Below, one piece after another: positions 51,823-60,890 of a DNA stretch of 64,000 nt. Source of the DNA: Planococcus circulans (GTDB taxonomy: Bacteria; Bacillota; Bacilli; Bacillales_A; Planococcaceae). A program made the position numbers and the translations under genes. The notes beneath the pieces are model-generated. The model did no database searches, was not told the DNA's origin, and saw only the letters and a list, made by a program, of their open reading frames with translations. The stretch covers positions 1 through 64,000 of the forward strand of contig NZ_JAIQCL010000006.1 in assembly GCF_020023385.1 (NCBI RefSeq), given 5' to 3'. The stretch's first letter is position 1. Each line of letters opens with the position of its first letter.

Positions 51823-53493
51823 TTAAAAAGCTCCGGAACCGCCACCGCCGCCTCCGACTCCACCGCCTGCAGGCATAGAGCCTGTCCCGCTGGCTGAAGC
51901 ACTGGTGCTGGAATTCGCAGCGATGAAAATACCCGTCAAGAGGACTGGATTGTAGAACACGCCAAACTCTGCAAAAACAGATTCACTGTAGGCATTGGTG
52001 AAGCTCTGCGTTTTCGGATTGGCCGATTTTTCGTCCGCTCCCAAAACGTAGGCATAGGCACGCATTTTTTCATCCTGCGTCAAGTTTTCCCAGTCTGAAG
52101 CATCCAGATTTTCCATGGCAGTACGCAGTTGTTTCCATTCTTCCCGTATCTCGTGGCCATCACGGGTAATCGGGGAGTAGAAGCAAAAAGCGACAAAACC
52201 GATTCCAATGAAGAGAGAAAAGAACATCAACGGCAATAGATCCATTACCCCGAAAAAGATGCTTGCTGCAAATAAGGCAAGCCCGATCAGTCCCACGGTC
52301 CAGCGCAGCAACGGGTGCTTGCCGTATAGGTCATGTTGCTTCACTTCTTCGACGACGCCCTGCTGCCAGGCCGTGATCGATTCGTTATAGGAAGAGTGGT
52401 TCAGTTCGTTATTGGTATAGGTTTCAAGATCCTTGGTTGCAAAAGTTTCGCCATCCCCGACTTTATCGAATAATAAGTCGATCAATGTCGCCTCATGCGC
52501 ATGTTCCGCATGGCGATCGATCAGCCGGAAGTGTTCTTCCGACAATTGCTCTACATTCTTTTTGCGCACCAGTTCCATTAAGGCGGCTGCTGTTACGGCA
52601 GGCGTCAAGATGGAGGATTTGGTGAAATACAAGGTCGCCGGAATACTCATTTTCTGTTTGGGCACGAAGAAGGCGCTTGTACTTGGTTTTGCTTGCTGTT
52701 TGGTTCTGCGCGCACGGTTCCACCCCCAGGCGGCAAGTGCAAGCAGCAAAGCCCCGGCCCCCGGAATCAGTCCATTGCCGATGAGAGAGCCGGTGTCCCG
52801 TCTTGCCGCAAAAGCGATGGCCTCATCTTCCAAACGTTCTTTTTCATCTGCCAATTCCCCGCGGATAGATCCATCCTGCTCGGGAAGGGCGGGGAAGAGC
52901 TGAGCGTCAAAGATGACACGGACATCTCCGTTAGATCCTTCCGGCACGCGACCCATATCGAAGCGGACCGCTCCATCGTCCTGCAGGCTGCCTGTTTGAT
53001 AGGCTTCATCATAGCCGACAAAATCCGTTTCTTCGGAAGGAGCGGGAGGGGTGACCGTAATGGTCATTTGTCCGTAATCACTTTCGTTGCGGTCATCGAA
53101 GAACGGCCAGTAGAATTCGGCGCCGTCTTCGAATTTGTCCACAGCATCCTGGATTTCGTAGTGCAATTCGATGGTTACGGTTTCATCTTCGCCTGCACGG
53201 AAGACCTTGTACAGATCGCCTTCCCGTTCGACTTCCAATTCCTGGCCGTTTTCATAACCGCTGAACTTTTGGATCGAGCTTCCTTCTTTCGGAGCGATTT
53301 CCCGTGTGATGCCGTTGAAGTCATCTTCAAATTCATATGTGTGATGTTCCACCACATCCACGGTGCCGTCTGTGTTCACCTGTGCATCGATAACAACTTC
53401 AGCAATCGAGAACTCGACGGCTAATGCCTGCAAGGGAAACAGCATGAGAACCAGCAGCGTCAAAAAACAGATAAACGGTTTTTTTCTGTGCAT
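51823..53493 (-). CDS. DUF2207 membrane protein
   Basis: A 556-residue protein with signal peptide (cut near ALAVEFS), an extracytoplasmic DUF2207 domain (about 30-230; VDVVEHHTYEFEDDFNGITR, IELHYEIQDAVDKF), a membrane helix at about 240-260, a cytoplasmic stretch and two helices near 415-460. It ends in a glycine-rich GGGVGGGGGGSGAF tail, usual for the family. The function is unknown. ATG 53493 is 8 bases after AAAGAGG; the GTG 53502 and ATG 53499 are too close to it. Confidence 0.8.
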   Translation of the reverse strand: MHRKKPFICFLTLLVLMLFPLQALAVEFSIAEVVIDAQVNTDGTVDVVEHHTYEFEDDFNGITREIAPKEGSSIQKFSGYENGQELEVEREGDLYKVFRAGEDETVTIELHYEIQDAVDKFEDGAEFYWPFFDDRNESDYGQMTITVTPPAPSEETDFVGYDEAYQTGSLQDDGAVRFDMGRVPEGSNGDVRVIFDAQLFPALPEQDGSIRGELADEKERLEDEAIAFAARRDTGSLIGNGLIPGAGALLLALAAWGWNRARRTKQQAKPSTSAFFVPKQKMSIPATLYFTKSSILTPAVTAAALMELVRKKNVEQLSEEHFRLIDRHAEHAHEATLIDLLFDKVGDGETFATKDLETYTNNELNHSSYNESITAWQQGVVEEVKQHDLYGKHPLLRWTVGLIGLALFAASIFFGVMDLLPLMFFSLFIGIGFVAFCFYSPITRDGHEIREEWKQLRTAMENLDASDWENLTQDEKMRAYAYVLGADEKSANPKTQSFTNAYSESVFAEFGVFYNPVLLTGIFIAANSSTSASASGTGSMPAGGGVGGGGGGSGAF

Positions 53494-53551
53494 TTCCATC
53501 ACCTCTTTCTCTATTTACGAGAATCTCCATAAAAAGTTTCAGAAAGAACAA

Positions 53552-54487
53552 TCAGCGAAGAACGCCATGAGGCAAAATTGCATGAACGCCTTTGACCCCA
53601 TTGACGACTTGGGTGACATGCAGATCGACTGCGACACTCGATAAGGCAGTCGCTTCTGTCCGTGAAATGCTATAGAGCTGTTGCATAAACGAAATCATTT
53701 CAGCTAAAGCGACAGCTGCAGCTTCGTTCAGGTCTTCATTGAATCCGAATGTAATCCATCCGGCGGGTGTGTTTGCACGCGGCATCGATAATGTCCTGTC
53801 TTTATGGAGAATCAGCGTGATATCCGCGAGATCCATCGGGCATTCAATTGCAGTTCCGGAACTTTCCCCATCACCTTGAAGGGCGTGGCCATCTCCCAGT
53901 GAAAACAACGCACCCTCCACAGATATAGGCAGAAATAAGCTGCTTCCCGGCACCAATTCCTTGCAGTCGATATTGCCTCCGAAATACGCAGGTGGTTTTG
54001 TCGGAAAAGTTCCCGCTTCCTTTGGCGCTACGCCCATCAACCCTAAAAAAGGGGACAAACCGACTTTGAATTCCTGCCCGGCGAGTTTACAGCTGCCCGT
54101 CATCCGTGCGGCATCGAGCCTCCAATCCACCTGCAGCCGTCCGCTGTCTGAGATGCCCAACTTGTCATTTTGCCAAGCCGGGAGACCGCCTGCCCAATTG
54201 CGGCCGTACCAGCCTGGGATGAGTTTATTGGTGCGCACTTCAAGCACCATGCCGGGTTTCGCACCTGCAACGGCAATCGGGCCAATGATTGGATGTGCGA
54301 GCTTTTCTTCGTTTTCACGCGACGTGAAAATCGTCCGTGCTTCAGTTTCGGCTGCCGAATAGCCCCATTGGATATCGATGGTCTTCAACTGGATGGTATC
54401 GCCTGAATCGACGGTTAGAATCGGGTTATAATCCCGGTTAAAGGAAGAATGAAGGTGCTTTGAATCGAGTGGAATGGAATGAATCAC
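53552..54487 (-). CDS. Acetamidase/formamidase family protein
   Basis: A 311-residue FmdA/AmdA amidase that releases ammonia from formamide or acetamide. Conserved blocks include HPIIGPIAVAGAKPGMVLEV, GVAPKEAG and the active-site region FSLGDGHALQGDGESSGTAI. It starts at GTG 54487 with AAAGGGG upstream. The same-strand DUF2207 gene follows 58 bases downstream without a terminator, so they may be co-transcribed by chance proximity. Confidence 0.85.
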   Translation of the reverse strand: MIHSIPLDSKHLHSSFNRDYNPILTVDSGDTIQLKTIDIQWGYSAAETEARTIFTSRENEEKLAHPIIGPIAVAGAKPGMVLEVRTNKLIPGWYGRNWAGGLPAWQNDKLGISDSGRLQVDWRLDAARMTGSCKLAGQEFKVGLSPFLGLMGVAPKEAGTFPTKPPAYFGGNIDCKELVPGSSLFLPISVEGALFSLGDGHALQGDGESSGTAIECPMDLADITLILHKDRTLSMPRANTPAGWITFGFNEDLNEAAAVALAEMISFMQQLYSISRTEATALSSVAVDLHVTQVVNGVKGVHAILPHGVLR

Positions 54488-54630
54488 AGAACTGCCCCTT
54501 TCTATTAAACAAACTTTCTGTCATTACGGTAATTATAGCAATGAAGCTGGCAATAAAACAAAAAATGGCCTTGCTGACCTGAAGAATGAGGCGACGGAGA
54601 ACAGGCACACAAATTTTCCTGAAAATAAAT

Positions 54631-54662
54631 AAGCGGCTGAAACCCTAAGGTTCCAACCGCTT
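54631..54662 (-). terminator. Terminator of the sirtuin operon
   Basis: AAGCGG and CCGCTT arms with an inner AACC/GGTT stem, 40 bases after the sirtuin stop; both sides carry T-rich flanks. Confidence 0.7.
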
Positions 54663-54701
54663 TGTCATCTAGTCAATCTCTATTGCTTAAGTTGGATATG
54701 G

Positions 54702-55409
54702 TTAATCCTGATGCCATTCCATTAATACCTCACCGATTTGACGATGATTGATCACCAGGTCGGCATAATCATCAAGCGGCGTGGCTTCCTGATTGACGAT
54801 GACCAGTTTCGCACCGTGTTCCTTGGCGATGAGCGGGAACTGATTGGCTGGTGTCACGGACAAGGAAGACCCGAGAACGATGAATAATTCTGCACGGCTT
54901 GCTTCGTCAAACGCCGACTCGAATGGCTGTTCCGGCAGCATTTCCCCGAACAGCACGACGGAGGGGCGCAAAATGCCGCCGCAATTGCAGCGGTATGAAC
55001 CGTCGAGAAACGCTTCGCTGTTGTAGGAGGTTCCACACGATTGGCAATGGACCTTCTGCAGCGTGCCGTGCAGTTCTGCCACATTTTTGCTGCCGGCCTG
55101 TTGATGGAAGCCGTCGACGTTCTGGGTGATCACCGACTGGATCCGGCCTTGCCTTTCCCATTCCGCTAAAATGCGATGGCCGTTGTGCGGACGGTATTCC
55201 TTTACACCAAGCACACGCTTCCGGTAGAAATCGATAAACTCGTCAACATTCCTATTCAGCGCTTCGACACTGGCAACCTGGCTGGGGTCTTTTTGCTGCC
55301 ATAAGCCCTGATTTGCCGAGCGGAAGTCAGGAAGCCCGCTCTCCGTCGACATGCCGGCACCGGTAAAAACCACTGTATGTCTTGAATTGGTCAGCCAGTC
55401 TTTAATCAA
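54702..55409 (-). CDS. Sir2-family NAD-dependent protein deacetylase
   Basis: A 235-residue sirtuin that removes acyl groups from lysines using NAD+. It has FTGAGMSTESGLPDFRS, TQNVDGFHQQAG with the catalytic histidine in AELHGTL, zinc cysteines CQSC and CNCG, and GSSLSVTPANQFP. The frame is open 15 codons further upstream, but TTG 55409 lies 8 bases after AAAAAAGGAG and gives the correct length, so I use it. It starts 29 bases after the stop of the potassium-channel gene, suggesting co-transcription. Confidence 0.9.
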   Translation of the reverse strand: MIKDWLTNSRHTVVFTGAGMSTESGLPDFRSANQGLWQQKDPSQVASVEALNRNVDEFIDFYRKRVLGVKEYRPHNGHRILAEWERQGRIQSVITQNVDGFHQQAGSKNVAELHGTLQKVHCQSCGTSYNSEAFLDGSYRCNCGGILRPSVVLFGEMLPEQPFESAFDEASRAELFIVLGSSLSVTPANQFPLIAKEHGAKLVIVNQEATPLDDYADLVINHRQIGEVLMEWHQD

Positions 55410-55438
55410 CAAAACCACTCCTTTTTTGAATACCCATT

Positions 55439-56431
55439 TTACCGGGTTGGCCATGCCCGTTCATCTGCTTCAATAACACCCAATAATTTGCTGCGGCGTT
55501 GCTGCAGCTCTTCATAAGCTTGTAGATAATCTTTTTCCGGCATCAATGGGATTCCTGACTGGCGAAGAAACTCAAAATCAGGAAGAGATGGATTGTGTTC
55601 CGATGGACGATAAAAGGATTTATTGAGCGTTTCCAAATATTGCTGGACGCTGGAGCGCGCATTTTTCAAAAGCAGCCTGTTGGGGTGGTGTTCGGCAGGT
55701 ATACTGTATTTAATGAGGCTCAGCGTTTCGTCCAGAATCGCAACGGCTGTCGGCATGGCAGATTTTTTGCTCACTGCATGATAATAATGCAACACAGGAT
55801 AAGCAATATGCTGAGTAGTCAAAGAGCCCAATTGCTCCGAATAAGTATCCAGCAATAAATCGAAATCGTGGAAGTCGTCTCCATTCCATGCGCTTTCGAC
55901 CAGTTCCTCAGCGGTTTCACCCACACCATGGATACTGGAAGCGAAAGATCGCTTCATCGTAACTGCACTCAAGATAGAGATTAAGTAAGTGACACCAAAG
56001 GTGATGAACAGCATGCCCGTGCCGGTAGCAAGAACAGAAGCGATTTGCCAAACTCCTTCTTTCGGACTGAAATCACCGTTGCCCAGCGTAAAGATCAAAT
56101 AGCCGGCAAAATAGACGCGGTCGAACCAGGAGATCGGGTCGGTTCCGCTGGAAGGCGAGATTGAATCCGCCAATCCGGCGAAAATGAGTGTCCAGCCGCT
56201 CCATAACATGAAAATCCACATGGCCAGCGTGGCACTCAAAACAAAAGGACCTGCTAAACTCAATGCTTTCGAGTGGTCTCCCGCGATTGCTTTGACCGTT
56301 CTCCAGACCAATGATGACAAGCGGTCTGTAACCGGTCCCGCTCCACCATCGATCCATAACGTGGTCCACGTGAAATCGATGATGCACAGGACAATCAGCA
56401 CGATTCCTGCGATTAAGTAAACCATATCCAT
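55439..56431 (-). CDS. Two-helix potassium channel family protein
   Basis: A 330-residue membrane protein with an N-terminal helix, a helix at about 58-85, then a pore loop and second pore helix (about 105-155), the Ion_trans_2 pattern. The filter segment reads FTLGNGDFSP rather than the consensus TVGYGD. The C-terminal ~170 residues are cytoplasmic and helical, without an RCK nucleotide-binding motif. AAGGAGG precedes the ATG. The sirtuin gene follows 29 bases after its stop. Confidence 0.75.
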   Translation of the reverse strand: MDMVYLIAGIVLIVLCIIDFTWTTLWIDGGAGPVTDRLSSLVWRTVKAIAGDHSKALSLAGPFVLSATLAMWIFMLWSGWTLIFAGLADSISPSSGTDPISWFDRVYFAGYLIFTLGNGDFSPKEGVWQIASVLATGTGMLFITFGVTYLISILSAVTMKRSFASSIHGVGETAEELVESAWNGDDFHDFDLLLDTYSEQLGSLTTQHIAYPVLHYYHAVSKKSAMPTAVAILDETLSLIKYSIPAEHHPNRLLLKNARSSVQQYLETLNKSFYRPSEHNPSLPDFEFLRQSGIPLMPEKDYLQAYEELQQRRSKLLGVIEADERAWPTR

Positions 56432-56611
56432 TGGAGTTCCTCCTTATGTATATACTAAATGAAATATTGAAAAAACAGCCTTGTTTTTTATGATAATGCC
56501 TACAGTTCAAAATGTAAAAAAAACGACGTTGCCTGAGGCTTATTCAATAGGTCGAGTGCCGAAATATGTTAAAATAAGAGAGAAAATCAGCAAGAAGGGA
56601 CGTGCAGCAGA

Positions 56612-57298
56612 TTGGTTAAGATTCGATCCGGTGCCCTTTTTGGAAGAGCACCTTTTCTCGCTTCGAAAAAAATTAAAACCCCACTTGATATAGAAAATAT
56701 CGTCATACTAGGTGATTCTGTGGCTTACGGCTATGGCACCCAAGGCGGCATCGCCAATTATTTGAAAGAAACCTTCCCATCAAGCCGCATCACCAATCTC
56801 GGCATAAATGGATTGACCAGCAGCGGGCTCGTCCAAAAAATGCGGACAGGCTCCTGGCATAAACCGCTCGAACAGGCGGACCTGGTCCTGTTGAATATCG
56901 GCGGAAATGACTTGCTCCGCGGATTCCGAGACGGCGGAGCAAAAGGATTAATTCGGCAGTTCGCCATTCTGAAACGGACTTACCGCCAAAACCTGCTTCA
57001 AATATATGCATATCTTCGACAGGCCAATGACCAAGTCATTATCGTCCAGAACAATCTGTATAATTCCATGAAAAAGGATGTGCAGTATTTTGGCTTCACC
57101 AACCTGCTATTCCGTCTTTGGAATACAGCAATCGGCGAAAAAGGGGTCATCGTTTCCAAAACTGATGCGATGGGGAAAAACCCATCCATCTGGCTTGATT
57201 CCATTCATCCGAATGATGAAGGCTATAAGTTGATGCATGAATTATTGCTCCATACGCTTTCGACAACAGGATTCACCATCCTGCCGAATAAAAAATAA
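56612..57298 (+). CDS. SGNH/GDSL-type hydrolase
   Basis: A 228-residue esterase-like protein. Block I VILGDSVAYGYG contains the nucleophile S36, block III is NIGGNDLLRG and block V DSIHPNDEGY carries the catalytic Asp-His. No signal peptide is evident; the N-terminus is basic. The start is uncertain: TTG 56612 is used, with AAGGGA 11 bases upstream. The substrate is unknown, and the terminator after it makes a one-gene unit. Confidence 0.8.
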   Translation: MVKIRSGALFGRAPFLASKKIKTPLDIENIVILGDSVAYGYGTQGGIANYLKETFPSSRITNLGINGLTSSGLVQKMRTGSWHKPLEQADLVLLNIGGNDLLRGFRDGGAKGLIRQFAILKRTYRQNLLQIYAYLRQANDQVIIVQNNLYNSMKKDVQYFGFTNLLFRLWNTAIGEKGVIVSKTDAMGKNPSIWLDSIHPNDEGYKLMHELLLHTLSTTGFTILPNKK

Positions 57299-57316
57299 GC
57301 AATTGATGAATGATGA

Positions 57317-57347
57317 AAGTACAGGGTATTCACCCTGTACTTTTTTC
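57317..57347 (+). terminator. Terminator
   Basis: AAGTACAGGGT-attc-ACCCTGTACTT followed by TTTT. Confidence 0.9.
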
Positions 57348-57428
57348 TTTTGCTGAAAAGATTGAAGGATGTTCTCTCTGCGAGGATAATAGAAGTATAA
57401 ATTGATGTATAGAAGAAAGGGGAAGAGG

Positions 57429-58703
57429 ATGAAGAAATCGGTCATTTTATATTCAGTATGGGCAGTCCTTTTTCTGATTTTACAGGCCTGCAGCCAGCAA
57501 GAGGACCAAGAGGAGCGTGTACAGATGGATGAACTCATTGGGAATTGGGAAGGGGCGATTCAAGTGCCGGGTCAGGCATTGCCGATCGCCGTCGAGTTTG
57601 ACGGGGCCACTGGAGCGATTTCAATTCCTGTACAGGGGATTCAAGGTTTCCCCCTTTCAAACTTTGACTTTATCGATCCGGATATTCACTTTGAAATGAG
57701 TATTCAAAATCAATTGCTGGTCTTTGATGGGGAGCTTTCGCAAGACACCATTGCCGGCACATTTACACAGCAAGGACAATCTTTTCCGTTTGAACTTTCC
57801 AGAACGGCTGCAGCTGAGGAAGAAGCAGGAACACGCGCAGAGATAGAAGTGGAGGGAGGGGGCATGACAGCCCTTATACTGACACCTGAAGGCGAGGGGC
57901 CGTTTCCCGTCATGCTGTTGCTGTCAGGGTCCGGACCCACCGATAAAAACGGCAACTCCCTGATTACTGTCGGAAAAAACAATAGTTTGAAGATGGTTGC
58001 TGAGGCACTCGCTGCAGATGGAATCGCCACAATCCGCTGTGATAAGCGCGGGATTGGGGATAATAGTGGCTTGATGGTGGAAGAGGAAGCTCTGCGGTTT
58101 GAAGATTATATCAAAGATGCTTCCGCGTGGATCGGCTATGCCCAATCACAGGAAGGATTTTCCTCTGTAGGGGTTATCGGACACAGCGAAGGATCTTTGA
58201 TCGGCATGATTGCGGCAGAACAACAGCAGGCAGCATCGTTTGTTTCATTGGCAGGTCCAGGGCGCCCCGCTGATGAAGTCCTGATGGAACAGTTAAAGGA
58301 GCAGTTGCCTAAAAATCTGCTGGATGAAGCGCACAGCATTTTAAGTGAGCTCAAGAAAGGGCGTCTGGTCGAACAGGTCAGTCCGGAGCTCGCCAGCATC
58401 TTCCGGCCTTCGGTCCAGCCTTACCTGATTTCCTGGATGGCGTATGATCCCCAGGATGAACTGAAAAAGCTCGACATGCCGGTCCTGGTCGTTGGCGGGA
58501 CCACTGACCTGCAGGTGCCTATCGGTGATGCAGAGCTGCTGGAGAAAGCGCATGATCAGGCTGAATTGCTGATCGTCGACAACATGAATCATGTGCTGAA
58601 AAATACCTCTACCGATCCAACGGAAAATCTGGCAAGCTACGGCAATCCTGATTTGCCCCTGGCAGAAGGACTGATGGAAGGGATATTGGAATTCCTGAAA
58701 TAA
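57429..58703 (+). CDS. Alpha/beta-hydrolase lipoprotein
   Basis: A 424-residue secreted lipoprotein (lipobox LQAC at about 18-21). An N-terminal DUF3887-like or beta-rich module (about 30-135) precedes an alpha/beta-hydrolase domain with oxyanion region LLLSGSGPTDKNG, nucleophile elbow VIGHSEGSLIG and late DNMNHVLKN histidine. Similar proteins are annotated as serine aminopeptidase/S9-like hydrolases. ATG 57429 follows GGGGAAGAGG; upstream in-frame starts lack a ribosome site. Confidence 0.85.
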   Translation: MKKSVILYSVWAVLFLILQACSQQEDQEERVQMDELIGNWEGAIQVPGQALPIAVEFDGATGAISIPVQGIQGFPLSNFDFIDPDIHFEMSIQNQLLVFDGELSQDTIAGTFTQQGQSFPFELSRTAAAEEEAGTRAEIEVEGGGMTALILTPEGEGPFPVMLLLSGSGPTDKNGNSLITVGKNNSLKMVAEALAADGIATIRCDKRGIGDNSGLMVEEEALRFEDYIKDASAWIGYAQSQEGFSSVGVIGHSEGSLIGMIAAEQQQAASFVSLAGPGRPADEVLMEQLKEQLPKNLLDEAHSILSELKKGRLVEQVSPELASIFRPSVQPYLISWMAYDPQDELKKLDMPVLVVGGTTDLQVPIGDAELLEKAHDQAELLIVDNMNHVLKNTSTDPTENLASYGNPDLPLAEGLMEGILEFLK

Positions 58704-58708
58704 ACCTG

Positions 58709-58741
58709 AAACGCCTTCCGTAAGCCGGAAGGCGTTTTTTT
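58709..58741 (+). terminator. Terminator
   Basis: AACGCCTTCCG-taag-CCGGAAGGCGTTTTTT. Confidence 0.9.
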
Positions 58742-58812
58742 CAGTTGAAACGAGCGGATCATTTATCGGGACACGTAGTTGGAAATGGTTTTCTTGTATT
58801 TCCCAAAAAAGA

Positions 58813-58841
58813 TTGACTATTTTAAATTAAAATACTAATAT
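58813..58841 (+). promoter_or_regulatory. cstA promoter
   Basis: TTGACT (58813-58818), 17-base spacer, TAATAT (58836-58841); about 120 bases upstream of the cstA start. Confidence 0.55.
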
Positions 58842-58932
58842 AAAATATACTTCTAGTTCCAGAAAGAAGAATCTTGATATGGAGATATAAAGGGGGAGGT
58901 ATAAAAAAGAAGGAACATTTTTTGTTATATCG

Positions 58933-58946
58933 AGAAAGCGTTTACA
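58933..58946 (+). promoter_or_regulatory. cre site upstream of cstA
   Basis: AGAAAGCGTTTACA matches 13 of 14 positions of the cre consensus. It lies downstream of the predicted promoter, where bound CcpA would act as a roadblock, as expected for a carbon-starvation gene. Confidence 0.65.
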
Positions 58947-58966
58947 ACATAGAATAGGGGTGCACC

Positions 58967-60397
58967 ATGTTTACATTTTTGATTTCCATCGTCATTTTGG
59001 TGGTGGCATATTTTACATACGGTAAATTTATCGAAAAACTGTTCGATCCGGTCGAAGCGAGAAAGACGCCGGCTTACGCGAATGCGGACGGTGTGGATTT
59101 TGTTCCGATGAACAAGCATAAGAACGCGCTGATCCAATTATTGAACATTGCCGGTACGGGGCCGATTTTCGGTCCCATCATGGGTGCGTTATACGGCCCC
59201 GTGGCATTTCTGTGGATCGTCATCGGCTCGATCTTTGCCGGAGCCGTACACGATTACTTGACCGGTATGATATCCATCCGCAACAAAGGTGCGCATATTC
59301 CGGAGCTTGCCGGCAAATTCCTGGGGGCTGCTTCGCGGCACATCGTCAACGTTTTCGCTTTGTTGCTGCTGTTATTGGTCGGTACGGTATTTGTCACGAC
59401 ACCGGCATCGCTGCTGTCGATCTTACTGGATGGCAAACTTGCAGTCGGCATCATCATCGTGTTCATCTTCATCTATTATTTCCTGTCGACAATCTTGCCG
59501 ATCGACAAAATCATCGGCCGGCTTTATCCATATTTTGGTGCGGTATTGTTGATCGGAACAATCGGTGTCGGCGTTGCACTATTGTTCTCTGAGTACAAAA
59601 TACCGGAACTGAACTTTACGAACATGCATCCCGGCGAGTTGCCGATCTTTCCGATCCTGTTCTTTACGATCACTTGCGGAGCGTTATCCGGATTCCACGC
59701 GACACAGTCACCGATCATTTCCCGGACGGTTGAAAAAGAATCCCAGGGCCGCTATATCTTTTACGGCATGATGATTGCAGAAGCCATCATCGCTATGATC
59801 TGGGCCGCCGCCGCGATGAGTATTTTTGACGGTCAAACGCTAAGCGGGCTGATCAATTCCGGAACGCCGTCAGCGGTTGTCAACGAGGTGTCCATGACGC
59901 TTCTTGGTGCTGTAGGCGGTACGATTGCCGTTCTCGGCGCCATCGTATTGCCGATCACTTCTGGCGATACGGCCTTCCGCGCTGCGCGTTCGATCATTGC
60001 GGATTACATCAAGATCGATCAAACGAAACTGATGAAACGCCTGCTCATCGCCATACCGCTTTTCATCATTTCAGCGGTCCTGACGCAAGTCGATTTCAAT
60101 CTGCTGTGGCGTTATTTTTCCTGGGCCAACCAGGCGACGGCAGCGATTGCCTTATGGATCGCCACCATGTATCTCTACATTCAAGGCAAGAACTACCTGG
60201 TGTCACTTGCGCCAGCGATTTTCATCACCTATATGGTATTCGTCTATATACTCAACCAGAAAATCGGTTTTAATCTGGATCTGAACCTGTCCTTCATCAT
60301 CGGTCTGGTACTTACCGGCATCATCATTGTGATGTTCTACACCAAAGCCAGAAAAAACCGGAAAGCGGAAGTTCAGACGGTCGCAACGGTCGAATAA
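58967..60397 (+). CDS. cstA: Carbon starvation protein CstA-type transporter
   Basis: A 476-residue polytopic CstA-family carrier; family members import peptides or pyruvate. Conserved blocks are LLNIAGTGPIFGPIMGALYG, GSIFAGAVHDYLTGMISIRN, TCGALSGFHATQSPIISRTV and LPITSGDTAFRAARSIIADY. It is of the shorter Gram-positive type (E. coli CstA is about 700 residues). The AGGGGTG ribosome site precedes ATG 58967. A cre site in the leader implies repression when preferred sugars are present. Confidence 0.9.
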   Translation: MFTFLISIVILVVAYFTYGKFIEKLFDPVEARKTPAYANADGVDFVPMNKHKNALIQLLNIAGTGPIFGPIMGALYGPVAFLWIVIGSIFAGAVHDYLTGMISIRNKGAHIPELAGKFLGAASRHIVNVFALLLLLLVGTVFVTTPASLLSILLDGKLAVGIIIVFIFIYYFLSTILPIDKIIGRLYPYFGAVLLIGTIGVGVALLFSEYKIPELNFTNMHPGELPIFPILFFTITCGALSGFHATQSPIISRTVEKESQGRYIFYGMMIAEAIIAMIWAAAAMSIFDGQTLSGLINSGTPSAVVNEVSMTLLGAVGGTIAVLGAIVLPITSGDTAFRAARSIIADYIKIDQTKLMKRLLIAIPLFIISAVLTQVDFNLLWRYFSWANQATAAIALWIATMYLYIQGKNYLVSLAPAIFITYMVFVYILNQKIGFNLDLNLSFIIGLVLTGIIIVMFYTKARKNRKAEVQTVATVE

Positions 60398-60439
60398 AGA
60401 AAACTTCATCACGGGAATCTATGACTCCCCTTTACCGCT

Positions 60440-60467
60440 AAAGCAGGCTCAAGCAGCCTGCTTTTTT
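60440..60467 (+). terminator. cstA terminator
   Basis: AAAGCAGGCT-caagc-AGCCTGCTTTTTT, 43 bases after the cstA stop. Confidence 0.9.
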
Positions 60468-60559
60468 CTTTGCCACTCACTTGCTGAAACCCTTTTTGAG
60501 CCAACAAAAATAAAAAACTCTTTATTTATCCTGTTTTTTTGCTAAAATAAGAAATTGAG

Positions 60560-60826
60560 ATGATTAGAAGCTTTCATAGAAAAAGCCGGTCGCTCTTAAA
60601 AAGGGAGGAAGCGTCAATTTCTAATAATTGGTTATGGTTGCCGGTATTGATCTTTATGATGAATGGTTTCCGCTACGCAGAAATAATGATGCATAGCAGC
60701 TTGAATACTTATCAGGTCACCTTTTTTTCATTGAGTATCGTCGGCATCGTATATTTGCTGTGGGTAATTTACAAAGAAAAACTAGTACGCAACAAACCAA
60801 CCGGTAAGCGGCATTTTAAAATCTGA
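60560..60826 (+). CDS. Small two-helix membrane protein, start uncertain
   Basis: The frame gives 88 residues from ATG 60560, with hydrophobic segments at about 25-36 and 52-70. That ATG has only a weak GAG upstream, and the first 19 residues are basic and uninformative. A much better ribosome site (AAAGGGAGG) lies 8 bases before an in-frame ATT at 60617, which would give a 69-residue protein beginning at ISNNWLWLPV. I recognise no family. It is bounded by terminators on both sides. Confidence 0.5.
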   Translation: MIRSFHRKSRSLLKREEASISNNWLWLPVLIFMMNGFRYAEIMMHSSLNTYQVTFFSLSIVGIVYLLWVIYKEKLVRNKPTGKRHFKI

Positions 60827-60836
60827 ATAGCGGTAT

Positions 60837-60878
60837 AAAAACGGCTTGCCCCATTTCTACTTGGGACAAGCCGTTTTT
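60837..60878. terminator. Bidirectional terminator
   Basis: AAAACGGCTTGCCCCA-tttctac-TTGGGACAAGCCGTTTTT with two mismatches, between convergent genes. Confidence 0.85.
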
Positions 60879-60890
60879 ATGGTTTCTGGT

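Noticed and set aside
52693..53424. 243-codon plus-strand frame
   Set aside because: Antisense to the DUF2207 gene, which has a signal peptide, a recognisable domain and a ribosome site.
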